DNA from: Pseudomonas piscis
GTDB taxonomy: Bacteria; Pseudomonadota; Gammaproteobacteria; Pseudomonadales; Pseudomonadaceae
Length of the DNA stretch: 64,000 nucleotides
Assembly (NCBI RefSeq): GCF_009380155.1
Contig: NZ_WHUV01000003.1
Location: 682,001-746,000 of the forward strand
Direction of reading: 5' to 3'
The first letter of the stretch is position 1; each line of letters opens with the position of its first letter. This document shows, piece after piece, positions 14,097-23,228 of this stretch. A program made the position numbers and the translations under genes. Below the pieces are notes generated by a model. That model was not told where the DNA came from, did not search any database, and saw only the letters and a program-made list of their open reading frames with translations.

Positions 14097-16417
14097 AGCT
14101 GCCACCAGCTCTTCTTGGCGGCAGGGGCGGCAGGCGCCTGCAGTTCGGCCACGATCGATTCGATCCGGGTGCGGCATTGCACGTCGTAGTCTTTGCTCGG
14201 ATCGCAAAGGGCCAGGGTCCGGGCGCAGTAGTCGAGGGCTTCTTCAGTGCGTCCACGAGCCTTGAAGTAGTCCACCGAACAGGACATCACCGACACCTCG
14301 TTCATTTCCAGCACGCAGGACTCATAGCGCTGCCACAGGCTGTCGGCGTTGTCCGGATGGGTGGGGGCCAGGTAGCGCGCCAGCTTGATCCGGTCGAACA
14401 GCGCCGAGGAGTCCAGCTGCTGGTCGCTGATCTCCTGGGCGGCCTGCCAGTTGAGCAGGCGTTCCAGCCAGATGAGGATTTCGCTGTCGCGGTCCAGCGA
14501 GTACAGGGCGTAGGCCACCGAGACGATGTAGCTCTCCGGATTGTGACGGCTGTAGCCGTAGTCCATCGAGAAATGCCACAGCTGCTCCGCGGCTTCGGCG
14601 ATGCCCGGGTAGTCGTCCATGGCGATACGGGCGCTGAGGACACCGTTGAAGTGCTCGGCGAAGGAACTGGCGGCAATGCCCCGCTGGTGCAGTTCGATGG
14701 CATCGGCGTAGCGCTGTTGCTCGTTGTAGCAGCGGTAGTTGATCGCCAGGTTGTTGCAGAGCATCGAGTACAGGTGGGCGCAGGCATCGAACGGGTGGCC
14801 ACTGCCGGTGGTGAAGTAGCGCTCCATATGGGCTTGCCCCTGCTCGTAGGCATCTTTCTGGGCATCGCGCAGCAGCGAGTAGGCTTCGTCGCGAGCCTCG
14901 CTTGGCAGTTTGTCGGCCTCTGGCTCTGCCAGTTCCTCCATGGTCAGGGCGTAGTTGTAGGCATGATTGCCGCTGGCCAGTTGTGGCCGGCACTGTTTCA
15001 GCGCTTCGATGATGCCCAGCTTGCGCACTTGGGCGACGAACAAGGCATAGGCGCTGCGGTTGTCGTGCAGGCGACCGGCCTCGATGGCTTGTTGCAGCAG
15101 CTCGACCTCGGTGGCCGCGTCGATCAGATCGCGGTCGGCGTCGTGCACTGCGGCCAGGCGCTTGATCCAGGGCTGTTCAGGGTTGCGGCGCAGCGCATCG
15201 GCCCGGGCTTCGGCGAACAACCGATCGAGCTGCTCGAGGTCGTCCATTGCGGCATACAGGGCGGCCAGCAGCGGCGTGGTCGCCGGTTCTTCTGAGGTGA
15301 TCGGCGGCAATGCCTCGAGGAATATTTGCAACAGCTCGCTGGTGACACAGGCACGCATGATGCAGATCGGCCACCAGGCGTTGCGGTCTTCCGGGTCCTT
15401 GAGGCGTTCGAGGACCAGGCGTGCCACTGGTGGCCACATCTCCGACTGGCGGTCGTAGATATCCAGGAACGCCCGATGGCCAGCTTCCTCCATGCGTCCG
15501 GCTTCCTGCAGCCAGGGCAACTCATACTCGATGAAGCTGTTGCCACCGCCGCTGTCCAGGCTCATCGCCGCCACGTGACAGATCTTCAGGGCGCCGTTCA
15601 GGTCGCCCTGGGCGTGCAGGGAACGGGCCGCCAGGCGTGCGATGCGCACGTCCCATTCGCGACGCCGGGGCTGCGACAGGCCAGCCGTGAGCTGGGCGAT
15701 GGGCTGCTCGAACAGGGCCAGGCGCAGCGGGATGATCTCGATCAGTGAGTTGCCCAGCCACAGCCAGTCACCTTCGTCGATGTCCTGCTCGGGGCTGGCG
15801 TTGCGGATGACGTTGATCGCGTCCAGGGCGGCGGCGCGGGCTTCTTCGTCACGCTCATGGCGCGCCAGTGCCAGGGCGCGGCGTCGATGCCGGTCGGCGT
15901 CATCCCAGGCCCGCAAGGCGGCGCGTTCGGGGTTGATCAGGGCCAGGGCATAGCGCACTTCGATGGTCTTGAGCGCGACTTCGATACTGCCCATTTCCAG
16001 CTGGTCGAAGATCCGATAGCGCCGGTAGTACTCGACATCGAAGTCCAGGGTCTGGGTGGCCATCTGGTTGAGTTTTTCCAGTACCTGCAGCAGTACCGGC
16101 TCGTCATCCAGGTAGTTGGCGACCTGCAGGCGCAGGATATCCAGGTTGATCTGCAACTCGTCGCGCGCCGCATCCCCTGAGGCTTGCAGCAGGGCGTCAC
16201 CGTCGCGATCGATGACGGCCTGCGCGGCAACCGAATCGCCGGCCTGCATCCACAGGGTGTGCAGGCGAGCGATGGAGCCCAGGGAGTCGGCGAATAGAGG
16301 CTGTGCTTGCAACTGGGCCAGCAGGGTATCGGTTTCCTGCTCTTGCTGTTGCGCTTCGAGGCGGTCCATGAACTGTTCCAGTTCAATACCGGTAATCACA
16401 CTGCTGTCCTGCGCCAT
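14087..16417 (-). CDS. Large TPR-rich helical protein of unknown function
   Basis: A 776-residue, almost entirely helical soluble protein. Repeated helix pairs such as ARLAARSLHAQGDLNGALKI and DYFKARGRTEEALDYCARTL have the A..Y...G...A spacing of tetratricopeptide repeats, and a Trp/Lys tail (KKSWWQLWK) ends it. No signal peptide or membrane segment. The start ATG at 16417 follows GGAG. It is the first gene of a three-gene operon with the PcfJ-like and DUF1266 genes. Such proteins usually act as scaffolds; no enzyme motif is seen. Function unknown. Confidence 0.7.
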   Translation of the reverse strand: MAQDSSVITGIELEQFMDRLEAQQQEQETDTLLAQLQAQPLFADSLGSIARLHTLWMQAGDSVAAQAVIDRDGDALLQASGDAARDELQINLDILRLQVANYLDDEPVLLQVLEKLNQMATQTLDFDVEYYRRYRIFDQLEMGSIEVALKTIEVRYALALINPERAALRAWDDADRHRRRALALARHERDEEARAAALDAINVIRNASPEQDIDEGDWLWLGNSLIEIIPLRLALFEQPIAQLTAGLSQPRRREWDVRIARLAARSLHAQGDLNGALKICHVAAMSLDSGGGNSFIEYELPWLQEAGRMEEAGHRAFLDIYDRQSEMWPPVARLVLERLKDPEDRNAWWPICIMRACVTSELLQIFLEALPPITSEEPATTPLLAALYAAMDDLEQLDRLFAEARADALRRNPEQPWIKRLAAVHDADRDLIDAATEVELLQQAIEAGRLHDNRSAYALFVAQVRKLGIIEALKQCRPQLASGNHAYNYALTMEELAEPEADKLPSEARDEAYSLLRDAQKDAYEQGQAHMERYFTTGSGHPFDACAHLYSMLCNNLAINYRCYNEQQRYADAIELHQRGIAASSFAEHFNGVLSARIAMDDYPGIAEAAEQLWHFSMDYGYSRHNPESYIVSVAYALYSLDRDSEILIWLERLLNWQAAQEISDQQLDSSALFDRIKLARYLAPTHPDNADSLWQRYESCVLEMNEVSVMSCSVDYFKARGRTEEALDYCARTLALCDPSKDYDVQCRTRIESIVAELQAPAAPAAKKSWWQLWK

Positions 16418-16942
16418 CGTTAACTCCATTGGATAATGCTGTGTGCATCCATCGATGCATCGTCTGGCAAGCCGGCATGCCCATTTCGCTGATGCCAGCG
16501 TCGGGTGCCCGCCGATTCTTCGGCACCTGGCCTGCAAGCCGCGCTTGCTTGCCGCTGCAGAGCGGCGTATCGCGGCCTGGGTGGGGTGGCGACAGCGATC
16601 GAGGCTTAGAGGCGCGCACGCTAGCAGGTGAAGTTGCAGAATCCAAGATTTCCCAGGCCTTCCAAGACCATTTTCCGAAGGTTTTTACCGGTGTGGGGCA
16701 AATCGCGACAAGGACAGGCCAAACCGCAATAAATGCTGTCGAGCGCCTATAAGGGAATGCTCGATCCGGCCGATAACCTGCGATGGACAATTGTGTTCCC
16801 AAGCGGCGACCTGCATCACAGGCTGGCCGCAAAGTGCTTGATAGCCTTCGGCCAGCCGCTATTATCTGCGCGCCGAGGGGCTGTGAAGCCGGGTGGGCCC
16901 TGGCGTCTCTGGATTGATCTTCTTACTTGCCTGGAATCTTCG
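16418..16942. other. Divergent intergenic region, 525 bp
   Basis: This region separates the minus-strand TPR/PcfJ/DUF1266 operon from the plus-strand response-regulator operon. Near 16444-16459 a TGCATCCATCGATGCA dyad stands about 30 bases before the TPR gene. A promoter for the rightward genes is at 16838-16865. The remaining sequence includes a GGCTGGCCGC / GGCCAGCC dyad at 16821-16859 that overlaps this promoter. No gene is seen. Confidence 0.5.
16838..16865 (+). promoter_or_regulatory. Probable sigma70 promoter of the RR-TPR operon
   Basis: TTGATA (16838-16843) and TATTAT (16860-16865) are separated by 16 bp, each one mismatch from consensus. The expected start is near 16872, 70 bases before the response-regulator ATG at 16943. 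A GGCTGG...CCAGCC dyad overlaps the spacer and could be an operator. Confidence 0.5.
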
Positions 16943-18547
16943 ATGCTGGCGTACCACCAAAAGAGCTTTTTGATCGTCGATGATTTCTCGGACTACCGCA
17001 GTTCGGTGCGCTCGATGTTGCGTGAGCTGGGCGTCAAGGACGTGGATACCGCCGACTCTGGTGAGCAGGCCCTGCGCATGTGCGCGCAGAAGCGCTACGA
17101 CTTCATCTTGCAGGACTACCACCTGGGTGATGGCAAGAAAAACGGCCAGCAAGTGCTCGAAGACCTGATGATGGAAAAGCTCATCAGCCATGAAAGCGTG
17201 TTCCTCATGGTGACCGCCGAGAGCAGCCAGGCCATGGTGCTCAGCGCCCTGGAGCACGAGCCCGATGCCTACCTGACCAAACCGTTCAACCGCTCCGGCC
17301 TGGCCCAGCGCCTGGAGCGCCTGCAGCAACGCAAGACCCTGCTCAAGCCGATCCTCCAGGCGTTGGACCGGGGCAAGCCGGTGGAAGTGCTCAACGCCTG
17401 CGTCACCCTGTGCAAGCAGGACCCACGCTATGCGCCGCTGTGCCTGCGCTACCGGGCCGACGCCCTGCGCGATATGAACCAGAACGAGCCCCTGGAGCGC
17501 TTGTACAACAGCATCCTGGCGGATCGGCCGCTGCCCTGGGCCTATGTCGGGTTGGGGCGCCTGCTGTTCAAGCGCGGCCAGGTCACCGAGGCCAAGGCGG
17601 TGTACGAGAAGGCCTTGAAGGCTTTCCCGATGATGCCGGGCCTGTATGACGGCCTGGCCGATGTGCTGGTGGCCGAGGGCGATACCAAGCGTGCCCAGAG
17701 CGTGCTCGAGGAAGCGGTGCGCTTGTCGCCCCTGGCTCCCCGGCGCCAGGCGTTGCTGGGCAAGCTGGCCATGGCCAACGAAGACTTCGAAAGCGCCTCC
17801 AGGGCTTATCGCCAGGCGGTGAACCAGGGCGCGCAATCGCGCTTCAAGGACCCGGAAAGCAACCTGGGCCTGGCCCATGCTTTGATCAGCAAGGGCAGCG
17901 AGCGCGGCCTCGATACCCGTACCCGGCTGGAGATCAACCAGACGCTGAGCGCCGTAGCCAAGGAAAACCCGGCCGATCCAGGCTTGCAGATCCGCGCGCG
18001 ACTGATGAAGGCCACCAGCCTGTTGCTCAACGATGCCGAGACGGCCGACAAGCTCACCGAACAGGCCTTGCAGCGACTCGAAGGCATGGAGCAGTTCATG
18101 AGCCCCGAGGCGGCGCTGCTGGTGGCCAAGCAGTTACAGATGCTGGGGCAGGCCAGTGCCGGCGCCTCGATGCTCAAGAACTGCGCGGAAATCTACGGTG
18201 ATGACCCGAAAGTCATGCAAGGCATCGCCAAGCTCACCGATGATCCGACTATCCTCAGTTCTTCCAATGCGGCAGCCGACATCAACCGCCAGGGCGTGCG
18301 CAGCTACAAGGCCGGCAACCTGGCCGAGGCCCGGGAACTGTTCCGCAAGGCCCTGGCCATGCAGCCCAAGAACATCAGTGTTGCCCTGAACATGGCGCAG
18401 TCGCTGCTGCATGGCGCCGACGCCAACCCGGATGCGGCGCTCCTGGAGGAATGCCAGGCGTGCCTGAAGATGGTCGGCATGATGCCCGATACCGACGCGC
18501 GTTATCCGCGCTACCAGAAGCTGCGAAGCAAGGCGTTTGGCGAATGA
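16943..18547 (+). CDS. Response regulator fused to TPR domain
   Basis: A 534-residue protein. Residues about 5-125 are a receiver domain: FLIVDDFSDYRSS carries the acidic pair, QDYHLGDG the phosphoacceptor Asp, MVTAES the Thr and YLTKPF the Lys. The rest is a chain of TPRs (for example AYVGLGRLLFKRGQVTEAKAVYEKAL, and NRQGVRSYKAGNLAEARELFRKALAMQP), a protein-protein output with no DNA-binding domain. The ATG at 16943 gives a normal receiver start. The stop overlaps the kinase gene (ATGA), so the two form a two-component pair. The target of the TPR output is unknown. Confidence 0.85.
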   Translation: MLAYHQKSFLIVDDFSDYRSSVRSMLRELGVKDVDTADSGEQALRMCAQKRYDFILQDYHLGDGKKNGQQVLEDLMMEKLISHESVFLMVTAESSQAMVLSALEHEPDAYLTKPFNRSGLAQRLERLQQRKTLLKPILQALDRGKPVEVLNACVTLCKQDPRYAPLCLRYRADALRDMNQNEPLERLYNSILADRPLPWAYVGLGRLLFKRGQVTEAKAVYEKALKAFPMMPGLYDGLADVLVAEGDTKRAQSVLEEAVRLSPLAPRRQALLGKLAMANEDFESASRAYRQAVNQGAQSRFKDPESNLGLAHALISKGSERGLDTRTRLEINQTLSAVAKENPADPGLQIRARLMKATSLLLNDAETADKLTEQALQRLEGMEQFMSPEAALLVAKQLQMLGQASAGASMLKNCAEIYGDDPKVMQGIAKLTDDPTILSSSNAAADINRQGVRSYKAGNLAEARELFRKALAMQPKNISVALNMAQSLLHGADANPDAALLEECQACLKMVGMMPDTDARYPRYQKLRSKAFGE

Positions 18548-19233
18548 TCGAAAAGCAACAGGCGCTCGACTTTTCCACGGTGATCGCCTCCACCGTACAT
18601 GACATGAAGAACTCCCTGGCCATGCTGATGCAGGCCCATGCCCAGTGGTTGGCACGCCTGCCGGAAGGGCAGCTGCCTGCCGAGCAGGGGGTGATCGACT
18701 ACGAGTTCGCGCACCTCAACGGCATGCTGGTGCAGCTGTTGGGGCTGTACAAGCTGGGAGTCAACCAGTTGCCGTTGCAGCCGGCCTACCACGAATTGGA
18801 CGACTTCATCGAAGCGCAGCTGGTGAGCCACCAGGAAGTGTTCAAGAGCCGCGGGATTTCCGCCACCTATGAAGTCGATCCGCTGAGCCCCCTGGGTTTC
18901 TTCGATCGTGAGCTGATCGCCTCGGTGCTGGCCAACTGCATCAATAACGCAATCCGCCATGCCCGCCATGCCCTGCTGATCAGTGTCAGCGACGAGGAAG
19001 GCCAGGTGGTACTGTCGATCAACGACGATGGCGACGGCTATCCCCAGGCGATGATCGAGCGCCAGGCCGAGTACATGCAGGGCATCAACCAGAGCAGTGG
19101 TAGCACCGGGCTGGGTTTGTATTTCGCCGGGCGTATCGCCGAGCTGCACCAGCGCAATGGCGTCTGTGGGCACACCCGGATCGGCAACGGCGGCCCGTTG
19201 GGTGGTGGCCTGTTCAAGATCTACCTGCCCTGA
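18544..19233 (+). CDS. Soluble histidine kinase
   Basis: A 229-residue kinase with no membrane segment or sensor domain. The phosphoacceptor motif is STVHDMKNSL (His near residue 17, in an HDxKN form rather than HExRT), the N-box is NCINNAIRHA and the G-boxes are DDGDGYP and GSTGLGLYFA. Its start overlaps the stop of the RR-TPR gene by ATGA. A small kinase lacking its own sensor must receive signals through a partner, perhaps the TPR module. The last 13 bases overlap the convergent LysR-type gene. Confidence 0.85.
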   Translation: MIEKQQALDFSTVIASTVHDMKNSLAMLMQAHAQWLARLPEGQLPAEQGVIDYEFAHLNGMLVQLLGLYKLGVNQLPLQPAYHELDDFIEAQLVSHQEVFKSRGISATYEVDPLSPLGFFDRELIASVLANCINNAIRHARHALLISVSDEEGQVVLSINDDGDGYPQAMIERQAEYMQGINQSSGSTGLGLYFAGRIAELHQRNGVCGHTRIGNGGPLGGGLFKIYLP

Positions 19234-20159
19234 GCGACGGCCGGCGCAGGTTCGGTCAGTTGCTGTGCCGCCAGTTCCAGGCATTGCAGGAGCGTGGCCA
19301 GGGCTGTCCCAGGCTCCTGGCCCTGGCGAGTGATGCAGTGGAAGCGCGAGCGGTACCCCAGGCGCTGGGGTAGCAGGGCGCGCAGTTGCCCCTTGGCGAC
19401 CCAGCCTGCGGCATAGTGGCTGGGCAGGTAGCCCAGGTAGGTGGTAGAGAGGATCAGCGTGGCGATGGCTTCCATGCTATAGGCGCTGACCGCCTGGTTG
19501 AAGTGCAGGTCGTGGGGCCGCTGGTGTTCGGCCATGTAGCCTCGACCGACATAGTCGGCGCTGCAGATCCGGTCCAGGCTCAATTCCTCGTCGCGCAGGG
19601 CGAACAGCGGATGCCCGGCGGCGCAGTACAGGTGCTGTTCTTCGTCGAACAGATGCCGATAGTTCAAGCCCGACAACTCATGGTGGAAAGCGCCGATGGC
19701 CAGGTGCAGGCGATCGTCCAGCACGGCCTGCTCCAGTTCGTCAGGGCGCATCAGGTGCAGGTTCGGCCGTACCTGGGGCAAGCGCTGGCGCAAATGCTTC
19801 AGGGCCAGGGGCAGCGGGGCGCAGGGCAGGCTGGCCAGGCTGTCGACGCTGCCGATCTGCAAGTGTTCGCGGGCGTTGGGACCCAACCGGTTGGCATGTT
19901 GGCGAAAGCGCTCGATATCGGCGAACAGTCCTTGGGCGGCCTCGAACAGTTCCAGGCCCTGGTCGGTCAGCTGGAAGCCGCTGCTGCCGCGCCGGCACAG
20001 GGAATAGCCCAGGCGTTCCTCAAGGTCGCGAACCACCACGCTCAGTCGCGAGAGGCTGGTGTTGAGCCGGGCCTGGGCCGCAGTGAAGCCCCCGGCGTCG
20101 ACGATGGCGCAGAACACCCGCAACATCCGCAGATCGATATCGGCAAGATTTCCCAGCAT
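19221..20159 (-). CDS. LysR-family transcriptional regulator
   Basis: A 312-residue regulator. The N-terminal winged helix-turn-helix is clear: LRMLRVFCAIVDAGGFTAAQARLNTSLSRLSVVVRDLEERLGY at residues about 10-52. The effector-binding domain follows (HLQIGSVDSLASLPCAPL, LHLAIGAFHHE). It is divergent from a glutamylpolyamine-synthetase-like gene, so regulation of that gene is the natural inference. The 218-bp gap between them contains an inverted CGAACGG/CCGTTCG pair at 20312-20318 and 20343-20349. Confidence 0.9.
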   Translation of the reverse strand: MLGNLADIDLRMLRVFCAIVDAGGFTAAQARLNTSLSRLSVVVRDLEERLGYSLCRRGSSGFQLTDQGLELFEAAQGLFADIERFRQHANRLGPNAREHLQIGSVDSLASLPCAPLPLALKHLRQRLPQVRPNLHLMRPDELEQAVLDDRLHLAIGAFHHELSGLNYRHLFDEEQHLYCAAGHPLFALRDEELSLDRICSADYVGRGYMAEHQRPHDLHFNQAVSAYSMEAIATLILSTTYLGYLPSHYAAGWVAKGQLRALLPQRLGYRSRFHCITRQGQEPGTALATLLQCLELAAQQLTEPAPAVAQGR

Positions 20160-20377
20160 GAGGGGCCTCCGCAGGCCTGCTTCAGGTCACCAGCCGAGCC
20201 TACTGCATCGATCCGGCGAGTACAGGTCCAGGCGCGCGGGATGGTCGTGGATGCGCTGGTGCTGGCGGGAACAGGCATGTCCGGGAATTTGCTCTGCCGT
20301 GCTTGAAATCCCGAACGGGTGGTGCGTATTTTGTACGGGTCGCCGTTCGCGGCTCGTATAACAACAAGGATTGAGTC

Positions 20378-21721
20378 ATGACAACCGATGGCCACAGTTC
20401 TCTCGCCGAGCGATTGACGGGCATTGATGAAATCGAATGTGTTACTGCGGATTTGAATGGCGTACCGCGGGGCAAGGTAATGACCGCCGAGGGCTTCCTC
20501 GAAGGGCGGCGCCTGCAGATGGCTCGCGGGGTGCTGCTGCAATGCATCATGGGCGGATACCCGCCAGCGCGTTTCTATGGCAGCGATGACGGCGACCTGG
20601 CCCTCACCGCCGACCCGCGGCAGATTCATCGGTTGCCCTGGAGCGAGACTCCGCGAGCGCTGGCCATCTGTGACGCCGACGAACTCAGCGGCGAGTCCTC
20701 GCGCCTGTCGACTCGCGGCCAGCTCAAGCAGGTGATCGCCCGTTATGCGGCCCTGGGCCTGGCGCCGGTGGTGGCCACCGAGCTGGAGTTCTTCGTGTTC
20801 GCGCCCAACGATGATCCCGGCCAGCCCTTCCGCCCTCCGGTCGGCAAGGACGGCCGCCGGGAAGACGGCTACTCGGCCTTCAGCATCAGTTCCAACAACG
20901 GTTTGCGACCCTTCTTCAAGGAAGTCTACGAGTGCATGGCGGCCCTGGGCCTGCCTCGCGATACCTTCATGCACGAGATGGGCGTCAGCCAATTCGAGAT
21001 CAACCTGTTGCATGGCGACCCGCTGCTGCTGGCGGACCAGACCTTCCTGTTCAAGCACCTGCTCAAGGAAGTGGCGCTCAAGCATGGCTTGATCGTGGTC
21101 TGCATGGCCAAGCCGCTGGCTCATACCCCTGGCAGCTCCATGCACATCCATCAGAGCCTGGTGGAGATTGGTAGCGGGCGTAACGTTTTCAGTGACGAGT
21201 CTGGGCAGCCCACGGCACTGTTCCACCACTTCATCGGTGGCTTGCAGGCCGGGATGGCGGATTTCACGGCACTGTTCGCGCCCAATGTGAACTCCTACCA
21301 GCGCCTGTGCCATCCCTACGCTTCGCCGAACAATGCCTGCTGGTCCCACGACAATCGCGCCGCGGGGCTGCGAATTCCCGCCAGTTCGCCGGTGGCGCGG
21401 CGGGTCGAGAACCGCTTGCCGGGGGCGGATGCCAACCCTTACCTGGCCATTGCCGCCAGCCTGGCAGCAGGTTTGCATGGTATCGAGAACGAGCTGGCGC
21501 CAACGGCTGCCATCCAGGGGGAATTCGAAGTGCCGGATAACCTGTCCCTGCCTTGTACCCTGCATGCGGCGCTGGAGCGCCTCAAGCGCAGCCAGTTGGC
21601 CAGGGAACTGTTCGGCAGCGAGTTCATCGAAGGCTACATCGCTTCGAAAACCATGGAATTGACCTGCTTCTTCGATGAAATCACTCCCTGGGAACGGCGT
21701 GTACTAGCGGCCCAGGCTTAA
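20378..21721 (+). CDS. Glutamine synthetase family: gamma-glutamylpolyamine synthetase-like
   Basis: A 447-residue enzyme of the PuuA/PauA/SpuB group, which uses ATP to join glutamate to putrescine or another amine. Visible motifs include the metal-binding region VVATELEFFVF, the substrate-loop MHIHQSL and the ATP/glutamate segment NSYQRLCHPYASPNN, followed by NRLPGADANPYLAIAA. It lacks the adenylylation-type C-terminus of GlnA. The N-terminus MTTDGHSSLAERLTGIDEIECVTADLNGVPRGK is typical of the glutamylpolyamine branch. It precedes an MFS transporter and is divergent from a LysR-type gene. Exact amine substrate unknown. Confidence 0.88.
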   Translation: MTTDGHSSLAERLTGIDEIECVTADLNGVPRGKVMTAEGFLEGRRLQMARGVLLQCIMGGYPPARFYGSDDGDLALTADPRQIHRLPWSETPRALAICDADELSGESSRLSTRGQLKQVIARYAALGLAPVVATELEFFVFAPNDDPGQPFRPPVGKDGRREDGYSAFSISSNNGLRPFFKEVYECMAALGLPRDTFMHEMGVSQFEINLLHGDPLLLADQTFLFKHLLKEVALKHGLIVVCMAKPLAHTPGSSMHIHQSLVEIGSGRNVFSDESGQPTALFHHFIGGLQAGMADFTALFAPNVNSYQRLCHPYASPNNACWSHDNRAAGLRIPASSPVARRVENRLPGADANPYLAIAASLAAGLHGIENELAPTAAIQGEFEVPDNLSLPCTLHAALERLKRSQLARELFGSEFIEGYIASKTMELTCFFDEITPWERRVLAAQA

Positions 21722-21790
21722 CCAACGTCGCTGGCCGGGCCCTCGTCCCGAGGGTCCGGAACCTCATTCAAGGAGCCGCCCGGAACGCCG

Positions 21791-23161
21791 ATGCGCCAGA
21801 TCTGGAAATCTTTTCGCGCGCTGTATTTCGCCTCGCTGATGATGTTGATCGGCTCGGGCCTGCTCAGTACCTACCTGGCCCTGCGCCTGGCGGCCGACCA
21901 TGTCGACGGCCTGTGGGTCGGGGCGCTCATGGCGGCCAACTACTTCGGCCTGGTCCTGGGGGGCAAGCTGGGGCACCGGCTGATCGCCAGGGTCGGGCAT
22001 ATCCGGGCCTATGCCACCTGTGCCGGCATCGTCGGCGCGGCGGTGCTCGGCCATGGGCTGGTGAACTGGCTGCCAGCCTGGCTGGTGCTGCGGATGATCG
22101 TCGGCCTGGGGATGATGTGCCAGTACATGGTCATCGAAAGCTGGCTCAACGAGCAGGCCGATGCCAAGCAACGTGGCGTGGTCTTCAGCGGCTACATGAT
22201 CGCGTCCTACCTGGGGCTGGTCCTGGGGCAACTGATCCTGGTCCTGCATCCGGCCCTGGGGCTGGAGCTGCTGATGCTGGTGGCGCTGTGCTTCGCGCTG
22301 TGCCTGGTGCCGGTGGCGATGACCCGGCGCATCCACCCGGCACCCCTGCGTCCGGCACCGATGGAGCCGCGCTTCTTCATCAAGCGGGTACCACAGTCCC
22401 TGAGCACGGTACTGGGCTCGGGGCTGATCGTCGGTTCGTTCTACGGCCTGGCGCCGCTCTATGCCTCGCAACAGGGCTTGAGCACCGAGCAGGTGGGCCT
22501 GTTCATGGGGAGCTGCATCTTTGCCGGCCTGGTCGTGCAGTGGCCCCTGGGCTGGCTGTCCGATCGCTTCGACCGGGCCTTGCTGATTCGCTGCTTCGCC
22601 CTGTTCCTGGCGGTGATGGCCTTGCCGTTGGCGATCTTGCCCACGGTGCCTTTGGAAGTGTTGTTCATCCTGGGTTTTTTCTGTTCGCTGATGCAGTTCT
22701 GTCTCTATCCGCTGGCCGTGGCGTTTTCCAACGACCACGTGGAGGGCGATCGACGGGTGTCGCTGACGGCGATGCTGCTGGTTACCTACGGCGTGGGAGC
22801 GAGCATCGGGCCGTTGGCGGCCGGCGTGCTGATGAAGCTGTTCGGCAGCCAGATGCTCTATGCCTTCTTCTGTTTCTTTGCCGTGGTACTGGTCTGGCGG
22901 ATCCGGCCTAAGGCCGTGACCAACCTGCACCAGGTCGACGATGCGCCGCTGCATCACGTGGCGATGCCGGACAGCATGTCCAGTTCGCCGCTGGTGGCGG
23001 CCCTCGACCCGCGGGTGGACGAGCAGGTGGTGCAGGATCAGATGCAGGTCGCTCCTGCGACGGACGCCGTGCCGCCCATGTCGTCTGAATCCGGGGCAGG
23101 CGACGAGGAGCCCGTTGGCGAAGAGCGTGATGGCGAGCCGCTGGGCGAAACCAGGCCTTAG
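21791..23161 (+). CDS. MFS transporter (YcaD-like)
   Basis: A 456-residue membrane protein with 12 predicted helices over residues 1-375, beginning SFRALYFASLMMLIGSGLLSTYLALRL. The loop between helices 2 and 3, GGKLGHRLIARVGHIRAYA, is the MFS signature, and the YMVIESWLNEQ segment matches the YcaD-type group. A hydrophilic C-terminal tail of about 80 residues (rich in Asp, Glu, Pro) is not membrane embedded. It follows the glutamine-synthetase-like gene by 69 bases with no strong terminator, so they may be co-transcribed. Substrate unknown. Confidence 0.88.
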   Translation: MRQIWKSFRALYFASLMMLIGSGLLSTYLALRLAADHVDGLWVGALMAANYFGLVLGGKLGHRLIARVGHIRAYATCAGIVGAAVLGHGLVNWLPAWLVLRMIVGLGMMCQYMVIESWLNEQADAKQRGVVFSGYMIASYLGLVLGQLILVLHPALGLELLMLVALCFALCLVPVAMTRRIHPAPLRPAPMEPRFFIKRVPQSLSTVLGSGLIVGSFYGLAPLYASQQGLSTEQVGLFMGSCIFAGLVVQWPLGWLSDRFDRALLIRCFALFLAVMALPLAILPTVPLEVLFILGFFCSLMQFCLYPLAVAFSNDHVEGDRRVSLTAMLLVTYGVGASIGPLAAGVLMKLFGSQMLYAFFCFFAVVLVWRIRPKAVTNLHQVDDAPLHHVAMPDSMSSSPLVAALDPRVDEQVVQDQMQVAPATDAVPPMSSESGAGDEEPVGEERDGEPLGETRP

Positions 23162-23172
23162 CGCTCGAGATG

Positions 23173-23212
23173 AAAAAAAACGGGCAGTTGCCGCAAGGCA
23201 CTGCCCGTTTTT
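23173..23212. terminator. Bidirectional terminator between MFS and flgZ
   Basis: CGGGCAGT and ACTGCCCG form a stem flanked by A-run (left) and T-run (right), so it can work in both directions. It separates the rightward MFS gene from the leftward flgM-flgN-flgZ operon. Confidence 0.85.
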
Positions 23213-23228
23213 CATGGATCTTCGGCGA

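Noticed and set aside
21764..23215. 483-codon minus-strand frame rich in His, Gln and Arg
   Set aside because: It lies exactly antisense to the MFS transporter and its composition is that of a GC-rich shadow frame.
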